A model generated the notes under the pieces. The model ran no database searches and was not told the DNA's origin. It worked only from the letters and a program-made list of their open reading frames with translations. DNA of 64,000 bases, taken from Microbulbifer sp. TB1203 (GTDB lineage Bacteria > Pseudomonadota > Gammaproteobacteria > Pseudomonadales > Cellvibrionaceae). Shown one piece after another: positions 60,955-64,000 of this stretch. Made by a program: the position numbers and the translations under genes. The stretch is from NCBI RefSeq assembly GCF_030997045.1, contig NZ_CP116899.1, positions 1,798,001 through 1,862,000 of the forward strand, written 5' to 3'. Within the stretch, counting starts at the first letter, position 1. Every line of letters starts with the position of its first letter.

Positions 60955-61008
60955 CCGGGGACCGCGGAGCACCAGCTCCGCAACGGGCCGCAGGCCCGCG
61001 CTGTCTTG

Positions 61009-61241
61009 TGTAGGAGCGGCCGTTGGCCGCGATCAGCTTCATTTCGTAGTTATGAATGGGCGTCCCTGCTGCCGGAGGTAATTTGCGGGACACGGGCTGG
61101 GCGCCCCCCTTAAATACATCCTTGGCAGATTTTTGCTCCTGCAAAATCTGCACTTTCGCTGGGCGGCACCCCGCCATCCATGGCGGTCGAGCGATCATTG
61201 CTCTGGTCCAATACCGATCGCGGCCATGGGCCGCTCCTACA
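61009..61241. repeat. REP-like pair 6 with a second repeat nested between its arms
   Basis: TGTAGGAGCGGCCGTTGGCC on the left (61009-61034) and its near reverse complement ending at 61241. The arms are 181 bp apart because a family B copy (61087-61205) lies between them. This fills most of the 405-bp gap between the M14 and M28 genes; no gene is seen. Confidence 0.85.
61087..61205 (+). repeat. Dispersed intergenic repeat, family B, copy 2
   Basis: Matches the reverse complement of 29217-29342, sharing GGGACACGGG-TGGGCGCCCC, a CATCC block, CTGCACTTTCGCTGG, GGCACCCCGCCATCC and GGCGGTCG. This copy has an extra inner hairpin, GCAGATTTTTGCTCCTGCAA. Confidence 0.68.
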
Positions 61242-61359
61242 AGCACCTGCAAATAAAATCCTCTGCGCAAAGCAGATTTTTCAGCACAGAATCCTTCGGC
61301 CCCCGGCGCGCTTTTTGCTACCTTAATCCGCTTCAGAATAAGATTCACAGGACAGCACT

Positions 61360-63102
61360 ATGCAGATCCCACAACTCTGGCGCCGCCTGGGCCTGGCCGC
61401 AGCCATTGCCGGCGGCCTGGGTGCCTGTGGCAAAGAAGCCGCAACGCCCGCCTCCCAAACTGAGACCGCCGCACCGCAAGCTGAACAGCAAGAGCAGGCG
61501 AAAGCCGGCCAATCGCAGATCGCGGAAATGGCCGCGGACCTGCACAAGCACATCGCAATTCTCGCCTCCGACAAATTCGAGGGCCGCGCCCCCGCCACCC
61601 GCGGCGAGGAACTGACGGTCAACTACCTGGCGGAACAATTCGAAGCCCTGGGCCTGGAACCAGGCACCGTCGACGCCGAGGGCAAACCCAGTTGGTTTCA
61701 GCAGGTGCCGGTGGTGGAAATGCAAATCGAATCCACCCCGCTGACGATCAAGGGCGAAGATTTCGACAAACAACTGCAGCCGCTCACCGATATGGTCGCC
61801 TTTACCCAGCGCCAGACAGAGTCCTCCGCGCTGGAAGACAGCGAACTGGTATTCGTCGGCTACGGTATTGTCGCCCCGGAAAACGACTGGAACGACTACG
61901 CCGGCCTGGATATGAAAGGCAAGACCGCGGTGATCCTGGTCAACGATCCCGGCTACGCCACCCAGGACAAGGCCCTGTTCAATGGTAACGCCATGACCTA
62001 CTACGGCCGTTGGAGCTACAAATTCGAGGAGGCCGCGCGCCAGGGCGCCGACGGCGCCATCATCATTCATGAGACCGGTGCGGCCGGCTATCCCTGGGAA
62101 GTAGTCAGCGGCAGCTGGTCCGGCGCGCAGATCAGCCTGGCAGCGGAAGACAAAAATGCCGGCCGCGTGGCGGTGGAGGCCTGGATGACCGGCGAAGCCG
62201 CCGGGAAACTCTTCAAGGCCGCGGGCCTGGATCTGGCAGGGGAAATGGAGACGGCCAAGACCCGTGACTTTGTGGCCAAGCCCCTGGACCTGAGCGCCAG
62301 CGTGCAACTCAACAACCAGCTGCGCACTTCCGATTCCCGCAATGTGGTGGCCAAGCTGCCCGGCGAGAAATTCCCGGACGAAGCCGTTATCTACACCGCC
62401 CACTGGGACCATCTCGGCATCAATGAAAATGCCGGAGGCGAGGACCATATTTTCAACGGCGCAGTGGACAACGCCACCGGCACCGCCGGCCTGCTGGCCA
62501 TGGCCCGCCAGGCCGCCGCGCTGGAAGACAGGCCGGACCGCTCACTGCTGTTCGTCGCGGTCACCGCGGAGGAATCCGGACTGCTGGGCTCCAAATACTA
62601 CGCCGCCAATCCGGTGGTGCCGCTGGCCAACACGGTTGCCGGCATCAACTTCGATGCCCTGGGCGTGCTCGGGCCCATGCGCGATGTGATCGTGGTGGGT
62701 TACGGCAATAGCGAACTGGAAAAAATGCTGGAAAAAACCGCCAAACAACAGGACCGCTACCTGGCGCCGGAAGAGCATCCGGAGCGCGGCTACTTCTACC
62801 GCTCCGATCACTTCAGCCTGGCGAAGAAGGGCGTACCCATGCTCTATTTCAAGTCCGGAAGCGACAGCTTCGAGCACGGCCGCGAATGGGCCCAGCAGCG
62901 GTCCGAGCAGTACACCGCCCACGCCTACCACAAGCCGGCGGACGAGTACGACCCCGACTGGAACCTGGAAGGCACCGCCATGGACCTGCAACTGGGGCTG
63001 GATCTGGGCCTGCAACTGGCCAACAGCCGCGACTGGCCCAACTGGTATGAAGGCAACGAATTCCGCGCGATTCGCGATGCCAGTGCCGAAGTCAGAAAAT
63101 AA
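61360..63102 (+). CDS. M28-family metallopeptidase, lipoprotein
   Basis: A 580-residue peptidase. The signal ends in a lipobox (LGAC, Cys23), followed by an Ala/Gln/Glu-rich linker (about 25-50). A PA insert lies at about 140-300, and the M28 core has the two-zinc ligands: His/Asp in AHWDHLG, Asp in GAVDNATGTAGLL, Glu-Glu in TAEESGLLGS, Asp in GINFDAL and His in SEQYTAHAYHKPADEY. Probably exported to the periplasm or outer membrane, where it trims peptides. Confidence 0.94.
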   Translation: MQIPQLWRRLGLAAAIAGGLGACGKEAATPASQTETAAPQAEQQEQAKAGQSQIAEMAADLHKHIAILASDKFEGRAPATRGEELTVNYLAEQFEALGLEPGTVDAEGKPSWFQQVPVVEMQIESTPLTIKGEDFDKQLQPLTDMVAFTQRQTESSALEDSELVFVGYGIVAPENDWNDYAGLDMKGKTAVILVNDPGYATQDKALFNGNAMTYYGRWSYKFEEAARQGADGAIIIHETGAAGYPWEVVSGSWSGAQISLAAEDKNAGRVAVEAWMTGEAAGKLFKAAGLDLAGEMETAKTRDFVAKPLDLSASVQLNNQLRTSDSRNVVAKLPGEKFPDEAVIYTAHWDHLGINENAGGEDHIFNGAVDNATGTAGLLAMARQAAALEDRPDRSLLFVAVTAEESGLLGSKYYAANPVVPLANTVAGINFDALGVLGPMRDVIVVGYGNSELEKMLEKTAKQQDRYLAPEEHPERGYFYRSDHFSLAKKGVPMLYFKSGSDSFEHGREWAQQRSEQYTAHAYHKPADEYDPDWNLEGTAMDLQLGLDLGLQLANSRDWPNWYEGNEFRAIRDASAEVRK

Positions 63103-63113
63103 GTAAACAGAAG

Positions 63114-63159
63114 GTAGGGGCGAACCTTATGTTCGCCCGAGCGGGCCTCCGGCCCGCTA
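63114..63159. repeat. Small REP-like double hairpin
   Basis: GTAGGGGCGAACCTTATGTTCGCCC forms one hairpin and GAGCGGGCCTCCGGCCCGCT a second. Located just after the M28 gene. Different in sequence from the main REP family. It has no T-run, so it is a repeat rather than a standard terminator. Confidence 0.7.
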
Positions 63160-63248
63160 TGCCGAGCTGCGGATCACCATCGCTCATGGCCTTCCCTGCT
63201 CTTTGATCTGCAGGGTAAATATATAGCGCAAAAGCGGGCCGCGGACCG

Positions 63249-63608
63249 CTACATCTCCACGATGGTCTCGAAACCGCCCCAGAACATGCGCTTGCCGTCG
63301 AAGGGCAGATTCTGCATATCCATACCGGCGATACGCGGGTCCTTCATCACCTTCTCGTTGACCTCGTCGCGCTTTTCCCGTGACTCATACACAATCCAGG
63401 AGAAGATCACTGTCTCATCATCCTGAAGCTGCACACTCTGGGGGAAGGAAGTGACCTCGCCGGACTGTACATCGTCGGCTACGCACTCGATGTATTCCAG
63501 CGCACCGTATTCCTTCCACACCTCTCCCGCCTCCTCTGCCATCTTGCGATAGGCCTCCAGGTTCTTCCTGGGTACCGGCAGTACAAATCCATCGATATAA
63601 CGTGCCAT
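63249..63608 (-). CDS. DUF1428 protein
   Basis: A 119-residue protein of the DUF1428 family, a dimeric alpha-beta barrel fold. Marks are YIDGFVLPVPRKNLEAYRKMA at the N-terminus, VIFSWIVYESREKRDEVNEKVMKDPR in the middle and DGKRMFWGGFETIV at the end. Function unknown. AAGGAG lies about seven bases before the ATG. It is followed upstream by a YciI-like gene on the same strand; the pair occurs together in other bacteria, often with ECF sigma factors. Confidence 0.93.
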   Translation of the reverse strand: MARYIDGFVLPVPRKNLEAYRKMAEEAGEVWKEYGALEYIECVADDVQSGEVTSFPQSVQLQDDETVIFSWIVYESREKRDEVNEKVMKDPRIAGMDMQNLPFDGKRMFWGGFETIVEM

Positions 63609-63632
63609 GGTATGGCTCCTTTTATTGAATCG

Positions 63633-64000
63633 TTATGATTGTATGGCCTTGAACTCGGCGGCGGCCTCCTGCACATCCTCCGGGAAGTCTTCGAACTCCT
63701 GTACCTGGCGCAGCTCTATAATCTCGTTATCGGACGCCGGGCAGCGTTTGGCCCACTCGATCGCCTCCTCCTTGGATGCCACGTTGATCATCCAGAAACC
63801 ACCCAGCACTTCGTTGGTTTCCACAAAAGGGCCGTCGGTAACCGTGGGCACACCGTCGCTGAAGGACACCCGTGCCCCCATGGAGAGTGGATGCAACCCC
63901 TCCAGGCTGAGCAGCACCCCGGCCTCCTGCAACTCGGCGTTATACTTCATCATCGCCTCCACGGCGTCCGTCTCCGGCATAGCGCCCGGCTCGGCCTTCT
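63633..64000 (-). CDS. YciI-like DGPF-domain protein, 5' end outside the window
   Basis: At least 122 codons. The DGPF motif is in VTDGPFVETNEVLGGFWMINVAS, after the LLSLEGLHPLSMGARV block. An ATG at 63980 exists, but the frame stays open to the window edge (KAEPGA before it) and relatives start about 20-30 residues earlier with MRYMLLI..., so the true start lies beyond base 64000. Such proteins are small alpha-beta barrels of unclear function, often next to ECF sigma-factor genes. Confidence 0.9.
   Translation of the reverse strand, partial: KAEPGAMPETDAVEAMMKYNAELQEAGVLLSLEGLHPLSMGARVSFSDGVPTVTDGPFVETNEVLGGFWMINVASKEEAIEWAKRCPASDNEIIELRQVQEFEDFPEDVQEAAAEFKAIQS

Overview
The window looks like chromosomal DNA of a marine, GC-rich gammaproteobacterium. 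A Microbulbifer-like member of the Cellvibrionales is my best guess. It rests on the overall protein character, a FabY-type ketoacyl synthase, FimL, a PsrA-type operator and REP-like palindromes; no rRNA marker is present. Most genes are intact housekeeping genes. I see no prophage, CRISPR array, rRNA operon or transposase gene.

Layout. 1-9 kb: a lipoprotein cut by the window edge, patatin-like lipase, AcuI-type reductase, SohB protease, a small membrane protein, NudC, FimL and the NhaB antiporter. 9-14 kb: DnaQ, RNase HI, a methyltransferase, GloB and MltD. 14-23 kb: the proteostasis block tig, clpP, clpX, lon, hupB, ppiD plus tRNA-Leu(UAG). From memory, the gene content of 1.5-23 kb resembles the PA1800-PA1833 region of Pseudomonas aeruginosa. 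23-32 kb: a phosphomannose-isomerase-like cupin protein, fadBA with a PsrA-type operator upstream, an XRE-cupin regulator, FabY and a divergent DJ-1/AraC regulator. 32-38 kb: a methyltransferase, a small heat-shock gene with a sigma-32-like promoter and a ROSE-like leader, ThpR, a coiled-coil secreted protein, an HPF-like protein and glutathione reductase. 38-45 kb: a small secreted protein, YcjX/YcjF, a DUF2807 protein, a HIT protein, a globin-like protein, SlyD and a DCC-family protein. 45-53 kb: TcdA, a membrane LytTR regulator divergent from an acyltransferase, a secreted lipin-like (LNS2) HAD protein, an ankyrin-DUF4253 protein, a CsdA-CsdE fusion with TatD, and a LysE-type exporter. 53-58.5 kb: a four-gene operon (flavin monooxygenase, SBF transporter, epimerase, SDR) divergent from an AraC regulator. 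59-64 kb: an M14 carboxypeptidase, an M28 lipoprotein peptidase, a DUF1428 protein and a YciI-like protein running off the end.

Functional links. The fadBA promoter region carries a CAAAC-N4-GTTTG operator, suggesting fatty-acid-responsive control of beta-oxidation, and FabY is encoded close by. The CsdA-CsdE fusion and TcdA (the CsdL partner) lie within about 6 kb and reconstruct the CSD sulfur/ct6A system. Heat-shock control is visible at ibpA (sigma-32 box plus anti-SD hairpin) and possibly at lon.

The intergenic DNA is rich in dispersed repeats: a REP family (consensus GTAGGAGCGGCCGYTGGCCG, six sites), a MITE-like element with perfect 25-bp inverted ends, and two further repeat families. 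One REP supplies the C-terminal codons of the SBF transporter gene. The strongest candidates for new biology are the monooxygenase operon and the small dispersed elements. No unmistakably new defence or mobile system was found.
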